DNA from: Flavobacterium aquiphilum
Lineage (GTDB): Bacteria > Bacteroidota > Bacteroidia > Flavobacteriales > Flavobacteriaceae
DNA: 64,000 bases
Assembly (NCBI RefSeq): GCF_027111335.1
Contig: NZ_CP114288.1
Span: 1,674,001 to 1,738,000 of the forward strand
Direction: 5' to 3'
The notes beneath the pieces are model-generated. The model had not been told where the DNA came from and did no database searches. It saw nothing but the letters and a program-made list of their open reading frames with translations. Shown piece by piece: positions 57,299 through 64,000 of this stretch. Each line of letters starts with the position of its first letter. Within the stretch, counting starts at the first letter, position 1. The position numbers and the translations under genes are program-made.

Positions 57299-58252
57299 TT
57301 ATTTCTTCAAATACGGCTCCAAATCAATCGTATGGATTTGCTGTGGCGTGTTTACAAAAGGTTTTTTTACCGTTGCTTCGTTCGTCAGGTAAAATAACAA
57401 ACCGTCTTCGGTGGCAATTCCCTCGATTTGGTGAAACGGAAGCTCAATTTTAATTTTCCGTTTGTTTCCATTGGCAAAATCATTGTTTTTGTAACCATAA
57501 AGCAAGTAAACAAACGGCTGAAGCATTCGCGAATATCCGCATAAAACAACACCTTTCCCGTCAGGCAAAGCCGTTGCGCCGGTAACTAGTCCCTGAACAT
57601 CCAGCGTTTCCTTAAGTTGGGCAATATGAGTTCCTAGAGTTTTTGGTAAGGTGTAAACACCCGTTTTTCCTCCCGTCCATTGCTTGGTAAACAAATAAAT
57701 ACTGTCTTTCATAACCACAAAAGCCTCACAGTCAAAATTAGTCGTATTGGGTTTTTGAACCGTAAAATCCGTTTGGTCTGCATACGAAAAAGCAATGGTG
57801 TCCACCACGGGCGCATTGTCCAAAACCGACTTTTTTTCGATTCTCAAAATCCGTAAATCCTGCCGATTTCCCCTGTAATTATTACCAAAATCGCCTATGT
57901 ACAGGTACAGGCTGTCCTGCGAAATTTCCTCCCAGTCATTGTTTTTTACCCTCGGAAAAATAACTTTTTTCTCGATTTTGCCTTTTGTGCTCACTCCATA
58001 AATAGCCGTGTCCCCGTCATCATTGTGCGTCCAAAGCAAATTGTCAAAGGTCGTCAGTCCCGAAGTTTCCCTTATCGTGTCGCTTATTTTTTCAGAGAAC
58101 TGCGCTTTCACTTTTGCGGAAGCATACACACAGCTTCCGTCATTTTCGGTTGCATTTGGGTCAAAATTTTTCGCAAAATGATCCGTACACCCTTTGGTTT
58201 GGGCATAGGAACCGGTTATAAACAAAAAGAAAAGCAACAGTGTTTTTTGCAT
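57299..58252 (-). CDS. Secreted propeller-like protein with calcium-type motif
   Basis: A 317-residue protein with signal MQKTLLLFFLFITGSYAQ (start at 58252, the second of two ATGs). It begins with GCTDHFAKNFDPNATENDGSC, a Cys-Asn-Pro-Asp-Gly-Ser-Cys motif often repeated in Bacteroidota surface proteins; here it appears once. The rest has repeated strands with DNLLWTHNDDGDTAIYGV and NNDWEEISQDSLYLYIGDFG, as in proteins of the esterase-like/SdiA-regulated propeller kind. Function unknown. Family guess only. Confidence 0.6.
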   Translation of the reverse strand: MQKTLLLFFLFITGSYAQTKGCTDHFAKNFDPNATENDGSCVYASAKVKAQFSEKISDTIRETSGLTTFDNLLWTHNDDGDTAIYGVSTKGKIEKKVIFPRVKNNDWEEISQDSLYLYIGDFGNNYRGNRQDLRILRIEKKSVLDNAPVVDTIAFSYADQTDFTVQKPNTTNFDCEAFVVMKDSIYLFTKQWTGGKTGVYTLPKTLGTHIAQLKETLDVQGLVTGATALPDGKGVVLCGYSRMLQPFVYLLYGYKNNDFANGNKRKIKIELPFHQIEGIATEDGLLFYLTNEATVKKPFVNTPQQIHTIDLEPYLKK

Positions 58253-58339
58253 CATTTGTCCAAAAAGAAATCCAAAAGCAAGATATTAAACAATTCCCAA
58301 ATAAAAATGATTAGGAGCGAATGATTAGGTGTTTTCGGG

Positions 58340-58409
58340 AAACATGGGTTCCTGCTGTCGCCTTTATCTCTCCGCTACGCTACGAGGATACCGGCTCCAT
58401 CAGGGCTCA
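58340..58409 (-). repeat. Modular intergenic repeat, copy F (short, diverged)
   Basis: Minus orientation: GAGCCCTGATGGAGCCGG, TATCCTCGTAGCGTAGCGG, then GAGATAAAGGCGACAGCAGG. Shares the AGCCCTGAT left end and GTAGCGGA right core; no large internal hairpin. Confidence 0.5.
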
Positions 58410-58462
58410 AGAGCCATTATGGTTTTGTGAAATTTTCATCTTGAAGGGTGATTGAAATTTTT

Positions 58463-58528
58463 CACGCAAAGGCGCGAAGACGCAAAGAACAAAAGAAAAA
58501 CTTTGCGCCTCTGCGCCTTTGCGAGAAA
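58463..58528. repeat. GCGCAAAG inverted repeat
   Basis: CACGCAAAGGCGCGAAGACG and CGCCTCTGCGCCTTTGCG are imperfect complements over about 25 bases, flanking an A-rich loop. A related form occurs near 46203-46245. Confidence 0.55.
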
Positions 58529-58649
58529 TCACCCTCGATTTTAATCTGCGAAAATCTGCTAAATCAACGCGCCATATTTTCACTCAAATAAGTCGTTCGG
58601 GAAATAGAAAACCTTACTCAAAACCGCCCTAAATGTTTCCAACTTTTAT

Positions 58650-58657
58650 TATATTTG
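58650..58657 (+). promoter_or_regulatory. -7 element before the BamA-like gene
   Basis: TATATTTG, 46 bases before the ATG; no clear -33. Confidence 0.5.
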
Positions 58658-58703
58658 AGAAACTAAACAAATCATACCTTTTCTAAAATACCAACCAAAT
58701 TAT

Positions 58704-59894
58704 ATGGGTTTTATTAAGCGAAATTGGCTTCTGACATTGATTATTGTTTCTTCATTTTCGTCCTATTCCCAGAAAATTGATTTCAGGAGCGACAGTTTGG
58801 ATATGAAGTATATTCTGAAAAGTGTTTTTTTGAAAAACGATACCATTCAGAAAAAAAATCCAAATAAAGTTGCGTTTGCATTAATGCCTGCACCCGATAT
58901 GAAAAGCGCCGAAGGCGGGCTTGTGGTGTCATTCGTGACCACTTTCTTTTTGGATAAAAATCATGAAACTACTAAGATGTCTGAGGTTTATTTTACCCCG
59001 ACAACCAGTTTCTCCGGGCAGTATTCGTTTCCTATTCAGTCTTATATCTACAGTAAGGATAATAAATACAATTTCATAGGCGATTACCGTTTTATGATTT
59101 ATCCCCAATTCACTTATGGTTTGGGAGGAAACAGTTCCAAGAATCCACAATCGGAGGTGCATTATCAGCAAATTCGTTTCTATCAATTTGTAACCCGAAA
59201 AATAGTAGGGAATTTTAATTTAGGATTAGGTTTTCAGTTGGATAATTACCAAGATATCTCCGAAGACGTGGAGATTACGGGCCAAACGGATTTCAATAAA
59301 TACCAAGAAGGCAATTACTCTGACGAACTTTCCTCCGGAATCGCTTTTCAGGCGTTGTACGATTCCCGAAAAAACATATTGAATCCCAAACAAGGTTATT
59401 ATTTTGAAGCGGATTATCGCATTAATTCCAAAGCTTTTGGAAGCGACACCAATTGGAAATCTATCTACATAGACGCCCGAAAATACCATTCTTTTAGCGA
59501 AATAAGACATAAGGTTTTGGCAACCAGAGCCTTTTATTGGGCAGTTTTTGATGGAAAACCCCATTATTTGGATTTACCCAGCATTGGTTGGGATCGTTAC
59601 GGTAAAACCGGCAGGGGATTTACCCGAAACCGTTACCGCAGTAATTCCCTGTTGTATTTTGAATCGGAATACCGCACCGATATCACCAAAAACGGATTTC
59701 TTGGTGCCGTGTTTTATGCTAACTATTCATCAGTTTCTAATTTAGATACTTATCGTTTCAATAATTGGACTCCCGCAATCGGCACCGGATTGCGCATAAA
59801 ATGGAACAAAATCAATGATTCTAATCTCGTTTTGGATTACGGAATCAGCAAGGACGATTGGACGTTCCGGGTTGCGCTTTCGGAGAATTTTTAG
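58704..59894 (+). CDS. BamA/TamA-like outer-membrane barrel protein
   Basis: A 396-residue protein with signal MGFIKRNWLLTLIIVSSFSS. The C-terminal half has the bacterial surface antigen (D15) pattern: QALYDSRKNILNPKQGYYFEADYRI (key parts DSRKNILNPKQGYYFE), RAFYWAVFDGKPHYLDLPSIGW and a final strand WTFRVALSENF. POTRA domains are not evident in the short N-terminal part, so it is a stand-alone barrel rather than full BamA. Function unknown. Confidence 0.75.
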   Translation: MGFIKRNWLLTLIIVSSFSSYSQKIDFRSDSLDMKYILKSVFLKNDTIQKKNPNKVAFALMPAPDMKSAEGGLVVSFVTTFFLDKNHETTKMSEVYFTPTTSFSGQYSFPIQSYIYSKDNKYNFIGDYRFMIYPQFTYGLGGNSSKNPQSEVHYQQIRFYQFVTRKIVGNFNLGLGFQLDNYQDISEDVEITGQTDFNKYQEGNYSDELSSGIAFQALYDSRKNILNPKQGYYFEADYRINSKAFGSDTNWKSIYIDARKYHSFSEIRHKVLATRAFYWAVFDGKPHYLDLPSIGWDRYGKTGRGFTRNRYRSNSLLYFESEYRTDITKNGFLGAVFYANYSSVSNLDTYRFNNWTPAIGTGLRIKWNKINDSNLVLDYGISKDDWTFRVALSENF

Positions 59895-59916
59895 AGAAGA
59901 GACAAGAATTTTGTCG

Positions 59917-59924
59917 TATATTTG
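59917..59924 (+). promoter_or_regulatory. -7 element of the second toxin-antitoxin pair
   Basis: TATATTTG 13 bases before the antitoxin ATG; the TTG at 59922 that could be read as a start is inside this element. No clear -33. Confidence 0.5.
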
Positions 59925-59936
59925 ATAATCAAAAGA

Positions 59937-60182
59937 ATGGCAATGAATTCAAATTCCAAAAAAGATAAAGACAACAAAAGCCTTCCAAAAGTAGAAGAAA
60001 GTCCTGCTGTTTACCAATCTAAAGTAGATTTAGGAAGTGAAATCTCGGATGATGATTGGCATAGCATGCCTGAAATACTGCATAAATTAATTGAAAAAGG
60101 CATAAAACAGTGTGAAGATGGAGAATTAATTCCTCACGAAAAAGTAATGAACGATATTAAGAAAAAATTCAATATTTCTTGA
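59937..60182 (+). CDS. Antitoxin of RelE/ParE-type pair
   Basis: An 81-residue charged protein (MAMNSNSKKDKDNKSLPKVE start), acidic in the middle (GSEISDDDWHSMPEIL), with a C-terminal helix (PHEKVMNDIKKKFNI) typical of the antitoxin partners of RelE-like toxins. Starts at 59937 or the ATG at 59943. The TGA overlaps the next ATG by one base (TGATG). The DNA-binding fold is not recognisable, so autoregulation is not assured. Confidence 0.72.
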   Translation: MAMNSNSKKDKDNKSLPKVEESPAVYQSKVDLGSEISDDDWHSMPEILHKLIEKGIKQCEDGELIPHEKVMNDIKKKFNIS

Positions 60183-60487
60183 TGACATATTTCGTTTATT
60201 GGTCAGTTTTATCCAAAGAATCATTCAATGATGAGGTTGATTTTATTTTCCGTAAATGGAATTTAGAAGAAGTCTTAAAATTTATAAAATTGGTTGAAAT
60301 GGCTATCGAAAGGTTGTCTATCCATCCTGAAATTGGCAGATACAGAAAAGAAAAAGAAATCTATTCATTCGTTATTTCAAAACAAACTACATTGTTTTAT
60401 AGAATTAATAAATTCCAAAATCAAATTGAATTAATTTTGTTTTGGAATAATTCAAAAAATCCTGTTGACTTAATTAAGTTGCTGTAA
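60182..60487 (+). CDS. RelE/ParE-family toxin
   Basis: A 101-residue basic protein starting at the ATG at 60182: YFVYWSVLSKESFNDEVDFI, RLSIHPEIGRYRKEKEI and FYRINKFQNQIELILFWNNSKNP, the RelE/ParE core with its terminal strand IELILFW-N-P. ParE-like members act on gyrase, RelE-like on mRNA; sequence does not settle which. The glycosyltransferase gene starts 11 bases downstream, so it may share the transcript. Confidence 0.8.
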   Translation: MTYFVYWSVLSKESFNDEVDFIFRKWNLEEVLKFIKLVEMAIERLSIHPEIGRYRKEKEIYSFVISKQTTLFYRINKFQNQIELILFWNNSKNPVDLIKLL

Positions 60488-60498
60488 TTGTTTTGAAA

Positions 60499-61662
60499 AT
60501 GGAACTATCCGTAATCATCCTCAATTATAACGTCCATTATTTTTTGGAGCTGTGTTTGTTAAGCGTACAAAGCGCTTTGACAAACATCGATTCCGAAATT
60601 ATTGTCGTTGACAATAATTCTTCCGATGACAGTTGTGAAATGGTAAAATCTCGTTTTCCAAATGTCAAACTCATTCAAAATAATGATAACGTTGGTTTTC
60701 CGAAAGGAAATAACATCGGTGTTGATGAAGCCAAAGGAAACTATATCTGTATTCTGAATCCTGATACGGTCGTGGCCGAAGATACTTTTGAAAAAGCGTT
60801 GGCATTTGCCCAAAAACAAAAAAATCTAGGAATCGTTGGTACGAAACTTATCGACGGAACCGGTATTTTTTTGCCAGAAAGTAAAAGAGGGATTCCAAAA
60901 CCATGGGTTGCCTTTACAAAAGTTGCAGGTTTGTATAAAATATTTCCAAAATCACCTCTTTTTAATAAATATTATGCCCAGCATCTATCCGAAAATGAAA
61001 CAGGTGAAGTGGAAATATTGGTTGGGGCTTTTATGCTTCTTAAAAAAGAATTGTATCAGGAACTTGGGGGCTTTGATGAAGATTGCTTTATGTATTCTGA
61101 TGATATTGATCTTTCTTATAGGGTTTTACAAAAGGGAAGAAGTAATTTTTATTTCCATGAAACAGTTGTAATACATTATAAAGGAGAAAGCACCGTCAAG
61201 GATGGAATTTATATGAAACGCTTTAAGGAAGCTATGGAGTTTTTTTATAAAAAGCATTTTAAGGTTTCTTTTCTTTTTTCGGTATTCATGAAGTGTGGAA
61301 TTGTCCTTTTTTCAATAATCAAAAGAATACAGGGTAGAGTGAAAGAAAAAATTGTTCCCAAAAAGTATTTATTGATATCGGACTCCGAAATATTGATAAA
61401 AATAATAGCCGATCTTGTCCAAAAAAAGGTAGATTTTCTCAATTGGAAAACAGAAAAAGAGGTAAATTTGTCATCGATTTCAGTAAGAAATGGAGTGCGG
61501 GTTATATTAGATAATGAGTTTGTTACGTTCAAAGAATGTATAAATATTCTGGAAAGGTTTAAAAACATGGGCGTTACCTTTAGGATTGTGCCTAAAAGTT
61601 CAAAATTTATTATCGGAAGTGATTCTTCTAATGAAAGAGGAGAAATTATAAAATTTGAGTAA
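60499..61662 (+). CDS. Family 2 glycosyltransferase
   Basis: A 387-residue GT2 enzyme (ATG at 60499). The nucleotide-sugar segment SVIILNYNVHYFLELCLLSV is followed by IIVVDNNSSDDSCEMV, then the substrate DxD-like residues (CILNPDTVV) and ED/DID-type SDDIDLSYRV. A C-terminal part of about 100 residues after 285 (VPKKYLLISDSEILIKIIAD) is not part of the catalytic domain. Likely role: sugar transfer in polysaccharide or glycoprotein synthesis. No other cell-envelope sugar genes adjoin, so the pathway is unknown. Confidence 0.85.
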   Translation: MELSVIILNYNVHYFLELCLLSVQSALTNIDSEIIVVDNNSSDDSCEMVKSRFPNVKLIQNNDNVGFPKGNNIGVDEAKGNYICILNPDTVVAEDTFEKALAFAQKQKNLGIVGTKLIDGTGIFLPESKRGIPKPWVAFTKVAGLYKIFPKSPLFNKYYAQHLSENETGEVEILVGAFMLLKKELYQELGGFDEDCFMYSDDIDLSYRVLQKGRSNFYFHETVVIHYKGESTVKDGIYMKRFKEAMEFFYKKHFKVSFLFSVFMKCGIVLFSIIKRIQGRVKEKIVPKKYLLISDSEILIKIIADLVQKKVDFLNWKTEKEVNLSSISVRNGVRVILDNEFVTFKECINILERFKNMGVTFRIVPKSSKFIIGSDSSNERGEIIKFE

Positions 61663-61745
61663 AAAATAAATTTAATAAAATTTTAATTCATTTTTTTTAT
61701 TAATTTCGCAATCGAAAAATCAAAATCATCTTTTAGATTAACAAT

Positions 61746-63059
61746 ATGGCAAGATTTGAATTAAAGCTTCCAAAGATGGGAGAAAGCGTTGCAGAAGCAA
61801 CCATAACAAATTGGTTGAAAGAAGTTGGCGATAAAATTGAAACGGATGATGCCGTTTTGGAAATTGCTACCGATAAAGTAGATTCTGAGGTCCCTTCAGA
61901 AGTTTCCGGTATTCTTGTCGAAAAATTATTTGGAAAAGACGATTTAGTTCAGGTTGGACAAACTATTGCTATAATTGAAACTGAGGCGGTAGGTGCTGAA
62001 TCTCCAGCTCCAGAAGTTGCTCCGGCTATTGTTGAAGAGGTTTTAAAAACAGTTGAGGTGGCAAAAGAATTGGTTGCTGCACCGATTAGTTTTGGCGAAA
62101 GTGAAAAGTTCTTTTCACCGTTAGTTAAAAATATAGCAAAAGAAGAAGGTATTAGTTCGGCAGAACTTGAAAATATTGTAGGTTCCGGCAAAGATGGTCG
62201 CGTGACTAAAGATGATATTTTAGCATATATAAAAAATAGAGGTTCACAGCCTGCAAATGTTGTGTCGACTCCAGCTCCAGTTATTGAAGCACCAAGAGTT
62301 GTTTCTGGGGTTGCTCCATCACAACCAGTTTCTCCGGTTTCTATAAACGGAGCTGATGAAATTGTGGAAATGGACAGAATGCGCAAGTTGATTTCGGGTT
62401 ACATGATGACTTCGATTCAGACTTCGGCTCACGTACAATCGTTTATAGAAGTTGATGTGACTAATATTGTAAAATGGCGTGATAAAGTAAAAACTGCTTT
62501 TGAAAAAAGAGAAGGAGAGAAATTGACCTTTACTCCTATATTTATGGAAGCGGTTGCTAAAGCGCTGAAAGATTTTCCGGGAATGAATATTTCTGTTGAT
62601 GGTGATTTTATAATTAAAAAGAAAAATATCAATATTGGGATGGCTGCCGCTTTGCCAAACGGGAACTTGATTGTGCCGGTAATTAAAAATGCAGACCAAT
62701 TGAATTTGGTAGGTATGGCAAAAGCAGTAAATGATTTAGGAAATCGTGCAAAAGCCGGAAAATTAAAACCGGATGATACTCAAGGTGGGACTTATACAGT
62801 TACCAATGTGGGGACTTTTGGAAGTGTTTTTGGAACTCCAATTATCAATCAGCCGCAAGTGGGAATATTGGCTTTGGGGGCTATTCGCAAAGTACCGGCC
62901 GTTATTGAAACTCCAGAAGGTGATTTTATTGGAATCCGTCAAAAAATGTTCTTATCGCACAGTTATGACCACCGTGTGGTTGATGGTGCGCTGGGAGGTA
63001 GTTTTGTAAAAAGGGTAGCGGAATATCTTGAAGCCTTTGATGTAAATAGAGATTATTAA
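61746..63059 (+). CDS. Dihydrolipoamide acyltransferase (E2) of a 2-oxoacid dehydrogenase
   Basis: A 437-residue E2. In order: lipoyl domain with Lys44 in EIATDKVDSEVPSE, a peripheral-subunit-binding domain (FFSPLVKNIAKEEGISSAE and VGSGKDGRVTKDDILAY, about 125-167), a Pro/Val linker, and the catalytic domain with the His409-x3-Asp413-Gly motif in SHSYDHRVVDGALGG. Chain length and the single lipoyl domain fit a branched-chain or 2-oxoglutarate type E2; which of these is not clear. E1 and E3 are not in the window. Upstream AATTTCGCAATCG is a weak -7. Confidence 0.9.
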   Translation: MARFELKLPKMGESVAEATITNWLKEVGDKIETDDAVLEIATDKVDSEVPSEVSGILVEKLFGKDDLVQVGQTIAIIETEAVGAESPAPEVAPAIVEEVLKTVEVAKELVAAPISFGESEKFFSPLVKNIAKEEGISSAELENIVGSGKDGRVTKDDILAYIKNRGSQPANVVSTPAPVIEAPRVVSGVAPSQPVSPVSINGADEIVEMDRMRKLISGYMMTSIQTSAHVQSFIEVDVTNIVKWRDKVKTAFEKREGEKLTFTPIFMEAVAKALKDFPGMNISVDGDFIIKKKNINIGMAAALPNGNLIVPVIKNADQLNLVGMAKAVNDLGNRAKAGKLKPDDTQGGTYTVTNVGTFGSVFGTPIINQPQVGILALGAIRKVPAVIETPEGDFIGIRQKMFLSHSYDHRVVDGALGGSFVKRVAEYLEAFDVNRDY

Positions 63060-63080
63060 TTCAGTATATATTGAAAATGG

Positions 63081-63118
63081 ACCCGACAAATTTTATCGTT
63101 TGTCGGGTTTTCTTTTTT
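63081..63118 (+). terminator. Terminator after the E2 gene
   Basis: ACCCGACAAA (63081-63090) and TTTGTCGGGT (63099-63108) form a 10-bp stem with an 8-base loop and a T-run follows. It lies 20 bases past the stop. Confidence 0.88.
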
Positions 63119-63163
63119 TTGGTGTTTTTGAGTTATTTTTAAAGGTAATCAATCTCAAATTTT

Positions 63164-63171
63164 TATATTTG
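63164..63171 (+). promoter_or_regulatory. -7 element before the exonuclease gene
   Basis: TATATTTG followed by GCGCC, 20 bases before the ATG; the -33 is not clear. Confidence 0.5.
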
Positions 63172-63191
63172 CGCCAATTCAAACAAAAAAA

Positions 63192-63962
63192 ATGGAACTC
63201 AAACTTAATAAGCCAATTTGTTTTTTCGATCTTGAAACTACGGGAATTGACATCGGAAAAGACAGAATTGTGGAAATATCAGTTTTTAAAGTTTTTCCGA
63301 ACGGAAATAAGGAAAGTAAAACGTGGTTGGTAAACCCAACAATTCCAATTCCTCCACAGTCAACGGCTATTCATGGAATCAGTGACGAAAAGGTAGCTAA
63401 TGAGCCTACATTTAAAGAACTGGCTCCTCATGTTTATAATATGATTAAGGATAGTGATTTGGCGGGATTCAATTCGGATCGTTTTGATATACCATTGTTG
63501 GCCGAAGAGTTGTTGCGTGCAGGGGTTGATTTTGATATGAAAAACAGGGTTTCTGTTGATGTTCAGACTATTTTTCATAAAATGGAAGAGCGAACTTTGA
63601 GTGCGGCTTTGAAATTTTACTGTGGGAAAGAATTAAACAATGCACATTCGGCTGAGGCTGATACAATGGCGACTTACGAAATCCTGAAAGCGCAGTTGGA
63701 ACGTTATCCGGAATTGGAAAACGACATGAAATCGCTATCTGAATTTACTACCAGAAAAAAAATAGCCGATTTTGCCGGAATGATTGCTTTTGATAATGAT
63801 AATGAAGAGATTTTTACTTTTGGAAAGCATAAAGGAGCTAAAGTCGAAAAAATCCTAGAAATAGAACCAGGTTATTTCAGTTGGATTCAAAATGCCGATT
63901 TTCCTTTGTATACTAAGAAGGTTTTAACCGGAATCAAATTAAGAAAATTAAATACGAAGTAA
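63192..63962 (+). CDS. DnaQ-like 3'-5' exonuclease
   Basis: A 256-residue DEDDh exonuclease. FFDLETTGIDIGKDRIVEIS supplies Asp13 and Glu15, FNSDRFDIPLLAEELLRAG the middle Asp, and HSAEADTMATYEIL the His-x4-Asp. A C-terminal extension (after about 190) contains FDNDNEEIFTFGKHKGAKVE, the fold seen in relatives of DNA polymerase epsilon subunit-like proteins. It could proofread or degrade single-strand DNA or RNA; no polymerase gene adjoins. Starts at the first ATG after the promoter. Confidence 0.88.
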   Translation: MELKLNKPICFFDLETTGIDIGKDRIVEISVFKVFPNGNKESKTWLVNPTIPIPPQSTAIHGISDEKVANEPTFKELAPHVYNMIKDSDLAGFNSDRFDIPLLAEELLRAGVDFDMKNRVSVDVQTIFHKMEERTLSAALKFYCGKELNNAHSAEADTMATYEILKAQLERYPELENDMKSLSEFTTRKKIADFAGMIAFDNDNEEIFTFGKHKGAKVEKILEIEPGYFSWIQNADFPLYTKKVLTGIKLRKLNTK

Positions 63963-64000
63963 GTTTCTAAGACTTTGAGTTTCTGAGATTCTAAGTTTTT

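Larger units (their letters stand above)
58256..58703. other. Intergenic region of repeats
   Basis: 448 bases with no supported gene: modular repeat F (about 58340-58409), an inverted CGCAAAGGCGCGAAGACGCAAAG-type repeat near 58463-58530, and a -7 promoter element at 58650-58657 for the downstream gene. Confidence 0.5.

Noticed and set aside
61949..62386. Minus-strand frame opposite the E2 linker
   Set aside because: Antisense to the Pro/Ala/Val linker and binding domain of a clear E2.

Overview
The window is chromosomal DNA from a Flavobacterium-like member of the Bacteroidota. Support comes from the 16S/23S sequences, the low GC, promoters of the form TTG-N16-20-TAnnTTTG in place of -35/-10 boxes, and marker families such as DUF3810, DUF2490, T9SS-era surface proteins and a SecA of about 1,110 residues. 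Most of it is ordinary chromosome. Its accessory flavour comes from two toxin-antitoxin pairs, a decayed IS200-like element and many dispersed intergenic palindromes.

Layout: 1-1.5 kb holds the end of a gene of the family usually named asparagine synthetase B and a secreted EEP-type nuclease/phosphatase. 1.7-12.9 kb is a same-strand aspartate/asparagine/C4-dicarboxylate block: DUF2490 protein, malic enzyme, AspT-type antiporter, cytosolic aspartase, a second aspartase with a signal peptide, exported type II asparaginase, Dcu-type transporter and an outer-membrane porin. Read together, asparagine could be deamidated and the aspartate deaminated to fumarate outside the cytoplasm, with import through Dcu. 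A parallel cytosolic route would run through AspT and AspA, and malic enzyme would link C4 acids to pyruvate. 13.2-16.5 kb is the thrS-infC-rpmI-rplT operon; infC appears to start at an ATA codon.

17.1-23.2 kb is a complete ribosomal RNA operon (16S, tRNA-Ile, tRNA-Ala, 23S, 5S, then tRNA-Phe and tRNA-Leu), preceded by three tandem, evenly spaced promoters. It is followed directly by a frameshifted IS200-type tnpA. 23.9-34 kb carries DNA repair, Nudix, acyltransferase, ECF sigma, lactonase-like, DUF3810, DUF433/DUF5615 toxin-antitoxin, PepD and DUF389 genes. 34.4-38.7 kb is a probable uptake locus (cysteine-rich small protein, TonB-dependent receptor, cysteine-bearing BNR propeller protein).

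38.8-48 kb holds secA, DUF2795, cobalamin adenosyltransferase, an ABC ATPase, carbonic anhydrase, a methyltransferase and an unusual zinc-ribbon/SDR fusion lacking the SDR tyrosine. 48.3-51.8 kb is one 1,159-residue gene that I read as a pyrophosphate-type PEP carboxykinase. 51.8-64 kb holds surface and lipoproteins, an FKBP isomerase, an ABC-F ATPase, a BamA-like barrel, a second toxin-antitoxin pair, a glycosyltransferase, an acyltransferase (E2) of a 2-oxoacid dehydrogenase and a DnaQ-like exonuclease.

Intergenic space is rich in repeats: six copies of a modular element with conserved ends and a variable internal hairpin, two long perfect or near-perfect inverted repeats, and four terminator hairpins with nearly the same stem. 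No CRISPR array, prophage or obvious new defence system was seen. The best candidates for undescribed biology are the exported aspartase module, the zinc-ribbon SDR and the modular repeat family.
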